DNA from: Flavobacteriales bacterium
GTDB taxonomy: Bacteria > Bacteroidota > Bacteroidia > Flavobacteriales_D > Crocinitomicaceae
Length of the DNA stretch: 64,000 nt
NCBI GenBank assembly: GCA_013373595.1
Contig: JABXHO010000044.1
Coordinates: forward strand, 19,948-83,947
Direction: 5' to 3'
Shown here piece after piece: positions 8,523 to 17,070 of this stretch. How positions within the stretch are numbered: the stretch's first letter is position 1; the number at the start of each line of letters is the position of its first letter. The notes below the pieces were generated by a model. The model was not told the DNA's origin and did no database searches. It was given only the letters and a program-made list of their open reading frames with translations. The position numbers were made by a program, and so were the translations under genes.

Positions 8523-10478
8523 CTACGAATTCGCGGCCTCGCTTACATCAGAAGAAGCACTTAAATCCAGCATTTCTTTGATTGTTTTCACGATTCCATT
8601 TTTGTCGTAACCGCAATCTGCCCACAACTCTTGTTGCGTTCCGTGGTGAATGTACAGGTCTGGAATTCCGAGTCGAACGATTTCTGCGTTGTATTTCTGA
8701 TCGGCCATGAATTCAACAATGGAAGAGCCAAATCCACCCATCAAACAACCATCTTCAACGGTAATAATCTTGTCGAATTTGGTAAATACTTCGTGGAGAA
8801 TTGTTTCATCCAATGGTTTCACAAATCGCATGTCGTAATGAGCAACAGATGCTCCCGCAGATTTCAACTCATTGATTGCTTCTTGCGCAAAATTTCCAGG
8901 ATGACCGATGGTCAAAATTGCCAAATCCTTTCCTGAAGTTAACTTGCGACCTGTTCCCACTTTGATTTTTTGAAGTGGTGTTTTCCATTCGTTCATTACG
9001 CCTTTTCCACGCGGATAACGAATCGAGAACGGCCCCATGTTTTCTTGCTGAGCCGTAAACATCAAGTTACGCAATTCGGCTTCGTTCATTGGAGCACTTA
9101 CCGTCATGTTTGGAATGCATCGCATGTACGATAAATCGTATGCACCGTGGTGAGTTGCTCCATCGGCACCAACCAATCCGGCACGGTCCAAACAGAATAC
9201 AACGTTCAAATTTTGCAGAGCAACGTCGTGCAATACTTGATCATACGCGCGCTGCATAAACGACGAGTAAATATTACAGAAAGGAACCATTCCTTGCGTT
9301 GCCAATCCTGCTGAGAATGTTACAGCGTGCTGCTCGGCAATTCCTACATCGAATGTACGATCTGGCATTGCTTCCATCATGATGTTCAACGAACTTCCCG
9401 TTGGCATCGCAGGCGTCACACCCATGATTTTATCGTTCTTCTCTGCCAATTCCACAATTGTGTGTCCAAATACTTCTTGATACTTTGGAGGTTGAGGAGA
9501 TTTCGGGATGACCTTCACAATCTCACCTGTATCTTTATTGAACACGCCAGGAGCATGCCATTTTGTAGGGTTTCCTTCTTCAGAAAACTTATATCCTGCA
9601 CCTTTTCGCGTGATGCAGTGTAAGATTTTTGGACCTGGAATTTTCTTTAAATCTTCCATTACCTTGGCCAAACCAATCACATCGTGTCCATCAACAGGAC
9701 CGAAATAACGGAAGTTCAACGACTCAAACAAGTTACTTTGTTTTAATAAGGAACCTTTGAGTGCATGCGAAATCTTCGACGCGATTGTTTGTGCGTCAGG
9801 ACCAAATTTGGAAATCTTTCCAAGTAACTTCCAAACATCATCTTTCACCTTGTTGTACGTGTGAGAAGTTGTGATGTCGGTTAAATATTCTTTCAATGCG
9901 CCAACATTTGGATCGATTGACATACAGTTATCGTTCAATACAACGAGCAGGTTTGCATCGTTTTCGTATCCAGCATGATTCAATCCTTCAAACGCGAGTC
10001 CAGCTGTCATTGCACCATCACCAATCACGGCAATGTGCTGACGATCTTTTTCGCCTTTGTAGTTGTTTGCAATGGCCATTCCTAGCGCACCCGAAATGGA
10101 TGTAGAGGAGTGACCTACGCCAAATGTATCGTATTCACTTTCCGAACGTTTCGGGAAACCTGAAATTCCGCCTTTGGTGCGGTTCGTTGGAAAGCTGTCT
10201 TTTCTTCCAGTAAGAATTTTGTGTCCATACGCTTGGTGACCTACGTCCCAAACCAACTGATCGTATGGAGTGTTGAATGCGTAGTGCAAAGCTACAGTCA
10301 GTTCAACTACGCCTAGGCTGGCACCAAAGTGACTGTTTCCGATCTGGGAAATCACGTCGATAATGTACTGACGTACCTCGTCCGAAACTTGGGGTAAATC
10401 CTCCAAATTGAATTTCTCACGTAAATCATCTGGATAATTTATTTGAGAAAGAAACGGTCCTGTTTGATATTTTTCCAT
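8523..10478 (-). CDS. dxs: 1-deoxy-D-xylulose-5-phosphate synthase
   Basis: First enzyme of the MEP isoprenoid pathway: a thiamine-diphosphate enzyme condensing pyruvate and glyceraldehyde 3-phosphate. The protein has 651 residues from the ATG at 10478 (upstream TTG/ATG codons are not supported by the promoter position). Visible motifs are 'WDVGHQAYGHKILTGR', the ThDP/Mg site 'GDGAMTAGLAFEGLNHAG', 'VGIAEQHAVTFSAG' with the catalytic Glu, and 'DRAGLVGADGATHHGAYD', followed by a transketolase C-terminal domain. It is monocistronic, with a near-consensus promoter directly upstream. Confidence 0.97.
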   Translation of the reverse strand: MEKYQTGPFLSQINYPDDLREKFNLEDLPQVSDEVRQYIIDVISQIGNSHFGASLGVVELTVALHYAFNTPYDQLVWDVGHQAYGHKILTGRKDSFPTNRTKGGISGFPKRSESEYDTFGVGHSSTSISGALGMAIANNYKGEKDRQHIAVIGDGAMTAGLAFEGLNHAGYENDANLLVVLNDNCMSIDPNVGALKEYLTDITTSHTYNKVKDDVWKLLGKISKFGPDAQTIASKISHALKGSLLKQSNLFESLNFRYFGPVDGHDVIGLAKVMEDLKKIPGPKILHCITRKGAGYKFSEEGNPTKWHAPGVFNKDTGEIVKVIPKSPQPPKYQEVFGHTIVELAEKNDKIMGVTPAMPTGSSLNIMMEAMPDRTFDVGIAEQHAVTFSAGLATQGMVPFCNIYSSFMQRAYDQVLHDVALQNLNVVFCLDRAGLVGADGATHHGAYDLSYMRCIPNMTVSAPMNEAELRNLMFTAQQENMGPFSIRYPRGKGVMNEWKTPLQKIKVGTGRKLTSGKDLAILTIGHPGNFAQEAINELKSAGASVAHYDMRFVKPLDETILHEVFTKFDKIITVEDGCLMGGFGSSIVEFMADQKYNAEIVRLGIPDLYIHHGTQQELWADCGYDKNGIVKTIKEMLDLSASSDVSEAANS

Positions 10479-10493
10479 AAACGTTAAACAAAA

Positions 10494-10525
10494 CAAATGT
10501 AGTCCATCGCGTTCAGAAGAACAAA
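10494..10525 (-). promoter_or_regulatory. Near-consensus Bacteroidota promoter of dxs
   Basis: On the minus strand TTTG (10522-10525) is followed after 20 bp by TACATTTG (10494-10501), matching the TTTG-N19-21-TAnnTTTG consensus of the Bacteroidota primary sigma factor. The -7 box lies 15 bp before the dxs ATG. Confidence 0.7.
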
Positions 10526-10591
10526 CTTTTCATCTGTATATTGTACAAAAGTACGAATTTAACATACGTTAGTAAAAACAATTGGTGCTTC

Positions 10592-11302
10592 TTATTCGTG
10601 CCAACTTGAATTGAATTGATGTACCCAGCGCTTTAATTTTGTTTGCTCGGCATTCGAAAGAATGGGGTCGGTATTTTCCGTTTTGGTTACATCACGGTTG
10701 AATATTCGCTCATAAAACAAACAGGCCGATACGAAAGTGCCTTTTCTGTTGGGGTGCGCTCCGTCTTCAGCGTACAGGTGTACCTTTTTACGAATCGCCT
10801 TCCAAAGCAATCCTGCAGGAACAACTTCAGCATTGATCTCTTTAGCAATTTTTGAATATTTGTCATACAATCGATCCTCCATGCCCTTCGCACTCTGGTA
10901 ATTCCACGTCGAAAAAAGGAGAACTTTACCGTTCGTATTCTTTGAGCTTAGTTGATTCGCCCATTTTTTGACGTACTTCTCAAATTCGGCGTTTTTTTTC
11001 AAAGGTCCAGATCCCCATTCTTGTAGAACAATTTTGTCCCATTTTTTAGAGGAGAAAAGAGCTTGAGTTTCTGGGTCATCCCAGTGATTCATCAGATGAT
11101 ACCTTCCTTCTGCGGCTCTGTCAGCATGGGCTTCTAGATTTTTAGTGCCCTGAATAAGATAGTTGAGATGCTGATCGACACCTTCGTTTTGGTACAAATA
11201 GCTGTTGCCAATAAACAGAATGTGCTCTATTTCTTTTGGTGTGCTTGGACCACTACAACCGTGAAGAACAAATACAGTAAGCAGTAACAGAAAAGCTTTC
11301 AT
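10592..11302 (-). CDS. SGNH-hydrolase-like lipoprotein
   Basis: A 236-residue predicted lipoprotein: hydrophobic signal with lipobox 'FVLHGC' (Cys16), then an SGNH/GDSL-type fold. Block I reads 'ILFIGNSYLYQNEG' with Ser34 as the putative nucleophile. The C-terminal block V 'AEDGAHPNRKGT' supplies the Asp/His pair. The internal segment 'KIVLQEWGSGPL' fits the beta-strand carrying the oxyanion residues. It resembles envelope esterase or acetyl-esterase-like proteins; the substrate is unknown. Monocistronic, divergent from the von Willebrand A gene with 96 bp between. Confidence 0.7.
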   Translation of the reverse strand: MKAFLLLLTVFVLHGCSGPSTPKEIEHILFIGNSYLYQNEGVDQHLNYLIQGTKNLEAHADRAAEGRYHLMNHWDDPETQALFSSKKWDKIVLQEWGSGPLKKNAEFEKYVKKWANQLSSKNTNGKVLLFSTWNYQSAKGMEDRLYDKYSKIAKEINAEVVPAGLLWKAIRKKVHLYAEDGAHPNRKGTFVSACLFYERIFNRDVTKTENTDPILSNAEQTKLKRWVHQFNSSWHE

Positions 11303-11398
11303 GTTTCAAATATAAAATGATCGGAATAAATTGAGCTTAAAATTGAACCCTTTTGTATTTCGCTTGTACGGAAGCGCAGAAACTTAAACACACAGATT

Positions 11399-13327
11399 AT
11401 GCGTTTGATTATTACTTTTTGTCTAATTCTTGGTTCTTTTTCGCTCGCTGCCCAATCCATTAGTGGAAATTTAAACTCGGCAGCAACGGAAGATGTTTTG
11501 GGATATGGAAATGTAGACATCTACCAAAATGACAAGCTCGTCGCTTCCGTTCTAACGGATAAAGCAGGAAATTTTACTGTAGCGCTCGATACGGGAACAT
11601 ATCAATGTGTAATCAACTATGCGGATCATCTTCCCGTCAAAAAAGAAATTCGTGTTGAATCCGACGAAGTGGCCGATTTCACATTGGAACGCGATCCGTC
11701 GGCTCCTGTAGCTCCAAAATGGGAAGAAATCGAGAGCATAGAGATGAACTCGGTTGCAGTTAGCGATAGGGAGTATTCAACTAGACGTGCTCCGAGATTG
11801 CGAGGAAGGACGGAAAAGTCATCAGCATTGGGCTGGCATGGTTATGGAAGTTACGCAAGTGAGTCAGACATGGGTAGCGGAAGTGGTTTAGGTGAAGCGA
11901 TGTCAGGAAGAAGTGGAGCGCTCACCGCAGGAGAAATCAATGATTATTCGAAATGGAAAATGTGGCAAGATTTGACCGATTCTGAGTTAAAGTCGCACGC
12001 TGATGCATGGAAAATTGCTCCAAAAGGACGCTACACACTTGAGTTGAGAAGTCAATCTGGGTTACCATTGGCAGACGCATTAGTACGGTTAATGGTGAAT
12101 CGCTCTAAAGAAGTGTATGCTGCAAGAACGGATAATACGGGTAAAGCAGAATTGTGGTTGACAACGACTGGAGAAGAAGTCGCGCGAAAAGACGTGTCGA
12201 TGGAAGTGGAATACCAGGGACAAAAGGAAACCGTGAAAAACATTACGCCATTTGAAGAAGGTGTCAACCACTTGATGATGCGTGTAGAATGCTCAGAAAT
12301 GAATAACGTCGATATTGCGTTTGTGGTGGATGCAACGGGTTCGATGGGAGATGAGTTGAATTACCTCAAGGAAGAAATGAATGACATTATCTTCAAATCA
12401 AAGCAGATTAGCTCAACCTTGAACTTCCATTTCGCGAATGTGTTTTACCGTGATAAAGGCACTGAGGAGTACCTAACAAGGGAAATGGATTTTAGTCGCG
12501 TATTGTCGGAATCGGTGCAGTTCATTAATCAGCAGGGAGCTGGTGGAGGTGGCGATTACGAAGAAGCGGTTGAGGTAGCTTTGGATAAAGCCATCAACAA
12601 GTTGAGTTGGAATGAAGAGGCAAGAGCGCGAATCCTATTTCTGATTTTGGATGCACCTCCCCACAATACGACGGAAAACCAAACGAAATTGAACAAACTT
12701 ATCCGCGAAGCAGCGAAAAAAGGAATTCGAATTGTTCCCGTGGGAGCGAGTGGAATCAACAAATCCACAGAATACTTGATGCGCACCATGGCGATTGCCA
12801 CGAATGGAACGTACACTTTCTTGACAAATCACAGTGGGATCGGGAATTCGCACATTGAACCAAGTACGGATGAATACGAAGTGGAAACCTTCAATGATAT
12901 TCTTGTGCGCATCGTGAAAAGCTACACGTACATGCCAGATTGTGAGCAAAACATTCCAGATTTGGAACTCGATTATCCCGATTCGCTCGTGAGTTCAATC
13001 ACACCTGTTGACACTTTGGATACGGATACAACAGCAACAAATCCAAGAGATACCATCGATGTGGTGAACAATCCTAATCCTCGTCCTGAAGTGAAGTGGT
13101 CGTACTATCCGAATCCAACCAATGGCATCATCAACGTAAAAGCGGATACCGACATCGAAGAGTTGTTCTTGACAGATTTGACGGGCAAATTGCTTCAATC
13201 GATCAAAAAGTTAGAGAAAGATCGTGTATATCAGTTTGATCTAAGTCAGTACGTCACGGGAATTTACTTGATTCGCTATCAGCATGATGATAAATGGATC
13301 TCCGGTAAGGTAGTGCTGCAACGATAG
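11399..13327 (+). CDS. T9SS-secreted von Willebrand factor A domain protein
   Basis: A 642-residue secreted protein: signal peptide (1-18, ending 'SLAAQ'), a carboxypeptidase-regulatory-like repeat (~20-98), a Gly/Ser-rich linker (~130-180), a second beta-sandwich (~210-295), a vWA domain (~305-505) and a type A T9SS sorting domain starting 'YYPNPTNG' (~555-642). The metal-ion-dependent adhesion site starts at Asp311 as D-A-T-G-S-M, a common bacterial variant of DxSxS. 'GAGGGGDYEEAV' and 'ILFLILDAPPH' are later vWA strands. It probably acts at the cell surface in adhesion or protein binding. It is followed by a repeat/hairpin region and a terminator. Confidence 0.85.
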   Translation: MRLIITFCLILGSFSLAAQSISGNLNSAATEDVLGYGNVDIYQNDKLVASVLTDKAGNFTVALDTGTYQCVINYADHLPVKKEIRVESDEVADFTLERDPSAPVAPKWEEIESIEMNSVAVSDREYSTRRAPRLRGRTEKSSALGWHGYGSYASESDMGSGSGLGEAMSGRSGALTAGEINDYSKWKMWQDLTDSELKSHADAWKIAPKGRYTLELRSQSGLPLADALVRLMVNRSKEVYAARTDNTGKAELWLTTTGEEVARKDVSMEVEYQGQKETVKNITPFEEGVNHLMMRVECSEMNNVDIAFVVDATGSMGDELNYLKEEMNDIIFKSKQISSTLNFHFANVFYRDKGTEEYLTREMDFSRVLSESVQFINQQGAGGGGDYEEAVEVALDKAINKLSWNEEARARILFLILDAPPHNTTENQTKLNKLIREAAKKGIRIVPVGASGINKSTEYLMRTMAIATNGTYTFLTNHSGIGNSHIEPSTDEYEVETFNDILVRIVKSYTYMPDCEQNIPDLELDYPDSLVSSITPVDTLDTDTTATNPRDTIDVVNNPNPRPEVKWSYYPNPTNGIINVKADTDIEELFLTDLTGKLLQSIKKLEKDRVYQFDLSQYVTGIYLIRYQHDDKWISGKVVLQR

Positions 13328-13410
13328 CGATGTGGAAGTTTCTCCTGCTTATTTCATTGGGTGAGAATAATTCGCTTATGACGAATTGATCTCTAGTTGA
13401 AAATAGATTT

Positions 13411-13455
13411 GCTGCGCAGGATTTGCAAGCTACGCAGGATTTGCAATCCTGTGTA
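13411..13455. repeat. 18-bp direct repeat with embedded perfect hairpin
   Basis: Two adjacent 18-bp copies (13411-13428 and 13429-13446, 'gctRcgcaggatttgcaa', one mismatch) lie in the gap after the vWA gene. The second copy continues into an 11-bp stem (TACGCAGGATT at 13431-13441 with AATCCTGTGTA at 13445-13455, one G-T pair, 3-nt loop). It may be a degenerate mobile repeat unit. The gene-free stretch 13328-13696 otherwise holds only the terminator and a possible promoter box. Confidence 0.65.
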
Positions 13456-13487
13456 ACGTAGTAATTGTACAGATAAAATGAAAATAT

Positions 13488-13522
13488 AGGTCGCTTGAAT
13501 TCTTTTCAAGTGGCCTTTTTTT
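13488..13522 (+). terminator. Rho-independent terminator after the vWA gene
   Basis: A 12-bp stem with two G-T pairs (AGGTCGCTTGAA at 13488-13499 with TTCAAGTGGCCT at 13505-13516), 5-nt loop, followed by seven T. It separates the vWA gene from the TonB receptor locus. Confidence 0.75.
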
Positions 13523-13696
13523 AAGTTTGCCTTTGAAAACCGATTCAAACAGAACATCATTCGATTATAACATTTTACTCAATGATTCATATGGCTCACA
13601 CTAATTAGCATTGTGCGACAGTTATTTTCGCTGTATGAATGTACTTTTAGACTTCAAATGAAGAACGCTTTAAACAGAGCCATACACAAAAAAGAA

Positions 13697-16135
13697 ATGC
13701 ATCAGCTATTTAGAAAACAGGTACCATTGGTTAGATCTACAGGTATTTTTGCATTGTTCGCACTTATTTCACTTTCCTCTCTTGGTCAGAATAGAACAAT
13801 TTCGGGTTACGTAACAGATAAATCCTCAGGTGAAGCGCTTTACCTCGCGCGAGTATACGATACGCTAAGCAGAACGGGAACTGTTACGAATGAATATGGA
13901 TTTTACAGTCTTACAATTCCGGAAAGTGATGCTTTCTTACGAGTAAGTTACTTGGGGCTCAACACGAAATATGTAGCTGTTCCCGTAGGGAAAAATGAAT
14001 TAGATATTCCATTAGAAAGTCCAGATTTACAAGACATTGAAGGAGTGAAGGTGAGCGCAGAAAGCTTAAGGAAATCTACGGAAGAAACAAATTCAGGAAC
14101 GCTCGAACTTTCCTTGGATAAAGTGGAGAAATTACCCGTTTTTATGGGAGAAAAGGACGTGGTAAAAACCTTGCAATTGATGCCGGGTGTTAGTTCTGGC
14201 GGTGAAGGATCAAGTGGATTGTATGTTCGCGGTGGAGGACCCGATCAAAATTTGATCTTACTCGATGGAGTGCCCGTGTACAATGCATCACATCTCTTTG
14301 GTTTTTTCTCCGTATTCAACAATGATGCGCTTTCAAAAGTGACGATGATAAAGGGTGGCTTTCCTGCGCGATATGGTGGTAGAACTTCTTCTGTTCTCGA
14401 TATGAGAATGAAGGAAGGGAACATGAAAAAGTACAATGTTGAAGGGTCAGTCGGACTTATTTCAAGTAAACTATTGGTGGAAGGTCCCATAAAGAAGGAT
14501 AAAACCGCTTTCATTGTGAGTGCACGACGAACGTATGCAGACCTTTTGGTCAAACCGTTTATTGCAAAACGTCCGAATCGTGGCGGTTATTACTTCTACG
14601 ACCTCAATGCGAAAATACATCACAAAATCAACAACAAACATCATCTCTATCTAAGTGGATATTTTGGTCAAGACAAAGCGAAATTCATCAATGAATACGA
14701 ATATACCGTGGACGATCTGGGGAACAACAAAATCTACGATGGACGAGATGAAAGTGGTCTACAATGGGGAAATGCGATTGGAGCGTTTCGATGGAACTAT
14801 AGGATTGCACCAAAGTTGTTCATGAATACAACAGCTACGTTTTCTCGATACAAATTCAACATTGGAGCCGAGGAAGACGTAACCGTTTCCGATGCATCAG
14901 GAACGAGTAATTCACTTACGAAGATTGACTATTTCTCTGATATCGAAGATTGGTCTGGGAAATCAGATTTCACCTATATTCCGAATGCACGACACTACAT
15001 TAAATTCGGGGTGGGAAATGTCTACCACACCTTCAGACCAGGAGTATTTTCGTTCAAGTCGCAACTGGGTGATAGCACAAGCGACTTCACACCAAATAGC
15101 GCGACAATTCAATATGCCAATGAAGCTTCCGCCTATGTCGAAAATGATCACAAAATCACCGAATGGTTGAAAATTAACTACGGACTTCATTTTAGTGCTT
15201 TTTTCGTAAAGGAGAAAACATATACCTCTCTGCAGCCACGACTTTCAGGGAATGCCGTCGTATCAGACAATAGTAGCATTAAGTTCTCCTACGCACGAAC
15301 GGCTCAGTTCATTCACTTGCTCTCAAATACAGGAGTTGGATTACCAACCGATTTGTGGGTGCCAGCGACTAAAAACGTCGGGCCAATTATTGCCGATCAA
15401 GTGAGTTTGGGCTACAATCATCTTTTTCATGAGCGCAAATACAATTTAGTGGTAGAAGGCTACTACAAAACCATGGACAATCTAATTCAGTACAAAGAAG
15501 GAGTGAGTTTTATCGGAAGCAGCTCCAACTGGGAAGATAAAGTAGAGATTGGTAGAGGATGGTCGTATGGAGGAGAAGTTTTCCTCGAGAAGAAAAAAGG
15601 AGCGCTAACAGGTTGGTTGGGTTATACCTTGAGTTGGACAGAACGGCAATTTGACAACATCAATGGAGGAGAAAAATTCCCATATACTTACGATAGACGA
15701 CACGATTTAAGTATCGCAGCAACGTACGAATTGAATAAAAAATGGGACTTCGGAGTCGTGTTTGTTGCGAGTACAGGTAGAGCTGTTTCACTTCCAAGTC
15801 AACAGTATGGAGTAGCACAAAATCCAATTTTGACAAACAACATTGGGTTCGGACAGGTGAACTATTTGTCATCAGTAAATGGCTACCGAATGCCTGCGTA
15901 CCATCGATTGGATATCGGCGCGAACTATCACAAACAAACCAAATGGGGAGAAAGCACCTGGTCTTTTTCCATCTACAATGTATACAGTCGTCAAAACGCA
16001 TTTTACATTTACATCGGCACAAGTGATTTGGGCAGTCCAGCATTGAAACAAGTAGCACTCTTTCCAATTATTCCATCTGTGAGTTGGAAATTCAAATTAA
16101 CGCACCTAAACGATAAACATGAAAGCAAAAAGTAA
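13697..16135 (+). CDS. TonB-dependent receptor with carboxypeptidase-regulatory-like N-domain
   Basis: Outer-membrane receptor of 812 residues from the ATG at 13697, chosen because it opens a normal signal peptide ('MHQLFRKQ...LISLSSLGQ'). GTG 13613 and ATG 13658 are in frame and would add 28 or 13 residues. Order: signal (1-31), regulatory beta-sandwich (~33-112), plug with 'VVKTLQLMPGVSSGGEG' and 'GLYVRGGGPDQNLILLDGV' (~135-235), then the barrel. The 3' end overlaps the DUF4249 lipoprotein gene by 17 bp. TonB receptor plus DUF4249 is a recurring Bacteroidota pair, by analogy to SusC/SusD. Ligand unknown. Confidence 0.88.
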   Translation: MHQLFRKQVPLVRSTGIFALFALISLSSLGQNRTISGYVTDKSSGEALYLARVYDTLSRTGTVTNEYGFYSLTIPESDAFLRVSYLGLNTKYVAVPVGKNELDIPLESPDLQDIEGVKVSAESLRKSTEETNSGTLELSLDKVEKLPVFMGEKDVVKTLQLMPGVSSGGEGSSGLYVRGGGPDQNLILLDGVPVYNASHLFGFFSVFNNDALSKVTMIKGGFPARYGGRTSSVLDMRMKEGNMKKYNVEGSVGLISSKLLVEGPIKKDKTAFIVSARRTYADLLVKPFIAKRPNRGGYYFYDLNAKIHHKINNKHHLYLSGYFGQDKAKFINEYEYTVDDLGNNKIYDGRDESGLQWGNAIGAFRWNYRIAPKLFMNTTATFSRYKFNIGAEEDVTVSDASGTSNSLTKIDYFSDIEDWSGKSDFTYIPNARHYIKFGVGNVYHTFRPGVFSFKSQLGDSTSDFTPNSATIQYANEASAYVENDHKITEWLKINYGLHFSAFFVKEKTYTSLQPRLSGNAVVSDNSSIKFSYARTAQFIHLLSNTGVGLPTDLWVPATKNVGPIIADQVSLGYNHLFHERKYNLVVEGYYKTMDNLIQYKEGVSFIGSSSNWEDKVEIGRGWSYGGEVFLEKKKGALTGWLGYTLSWTERQFDNINGGEKFPYTYDRRHDLSIAATYELNKKWDFGVVFVASTGRAVSLPSQQYGVAQNPILTNNIGFGQVNYLSSVNGYRMPAYHRLDIGANYHKQTKWGESTWSFSIYNVYSRQNAFYIYIGTSDLGSPALKQVALFPIIPSVSWKFKLTHLNDKHESKK

Positions 16136-16982
16136 ATACATAGTATTCTTCTTCTTATTATTGGGTACTCTTTGGTCATGCGAAAAGGAAATTCCTTACA
16201 AAGGAGATGATTCAGATAGCTTACTCGTGGTGAATCAGATTATTGAGAAAGATTCAACCTTCTCGGTAGGCATTGAACGAAGCCGATTCTTTTTAGAGAG
16301 CTACATGTCGAATACCTTCTTGGATGATGCTGTGGTTACCATCAAAAATACAACAACGGGTGCATCAGAAACACAGTCCGCAGGAAACAATGGTCAATAT
16401 ATCTTTGCGATGACTGCACAAGAAGGACATTCCTACGAAATAACGGCAAGCCATAGTAGCTATCCTACGGCAATAGGAAGCACGGTGATTCCAACAAGTG
16501 TTCCTCTTATTTCTGTCGATACGCTTTCTTATGACGACGAGAACATGCAGAAAACAATGCAAGCAAAACTCAAGTGGAACGACCCCGTTGGAAAGAATTA
16601 TTACATCATCGCTATAAAATCCAATACGCTTTTTCCAGAAGCAATGTTTCTCAATTCAAGTGATGTATCCGTTGCAAATGGCGGCGTCAACTTAGATGGC
16701 AGCCCAACCTACGATTACTTTTTTGCCGTGAACGATGAAAGTTTTGAAGGTACGCAAAAGGAGTTTACGTTGGAGTTTGATCACTACTTCTATGGAACAA
16801 GCGTGAAATATCAGTATCAATTGTACAATTGTACCGAAGATGCCTACAAATATTTCGTTTCGGTGAATTTGAATCAAAATGCTGGATCTGGGCCGTTTGT
16901 GGAACCCGTTAAGGTGCATACGAACATTGAAGGAGGATACGGTATTTTTGGAGGGATCAATAAATTCCAGATTATTAAGTAG
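16119..16982 (+). CDS. DUF4249-family surface lipoprotein
   Basis: A 287-residue lipoprotein: signal with lipobox 'LWSC' (Cys21), then the DUF4249 pattern 'DSLLVVNQIIEKDSTFSVGI', 'LDDAVVTIKN' and a C-terminal 'GYGIFGGINKFQI', all beta-rich. Its ATG lies inside the end of the TonB receptor gene (17-bp overlap), implying translational coupling and a joint role as the accessory lid or ligand-capture lipoprotein of that receptor. The domain is known only by its association; no substrate can be given. Confidence 0.8.
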   Translation: MKAKSKYIVFFFLLLGTLWSCEKEIPYKGDDSDSLLVVNQIIEKDSTFSVGIERSRFFLESYMSNTFLDDAVVTIKNTTTGASETQSAGNNGQYIFAMTAQEGHSYEITASHSSYPTAIGSTVIPTSVPLISVDTLSYDDENMQKTMQAKLKWNDPVGKNYYIIAIKSNTLFPEAMFLNSSDVSVANGGVNLDGSPTYDYFFAVNDESFEGTQKEFTLEFDHYFYGTSVKYQYQLYNCTEDAYKYFVSVNLNQNAGSGPFVEPVKVHTNIEGGYGIFGGINKFQIIK

Positions 16983-17041
16983 CATCATTCCAAGGAATGA
17001 ATATCTACGTCATTCCAATAGGTCAATCCCTACCAATTCAT

Positions 17042-17049
17042 TAACTTTG
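17042..17049 (+). promoter_or_regulatory. Predicted -7 element of ileS
   Basis: TAACTTTG matches TAnnTTTG and sits 21 bp before the ATG at 17071. It supports that start over longer readings into the DUF4249 gene. No clear -33 TTG is present. Confidence 0.5.
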
Positions 17050-17070
17050 TGCCTTCAAAACACCGAGAAA

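Noticed and set aside
16879..17070. In-frame upstream extension of ileS
   Set aside because: It would overlap the DUF4249 gene by about 100 bp, has no family match, and the TAACTTTG promoter box at 17042 lies inside it.
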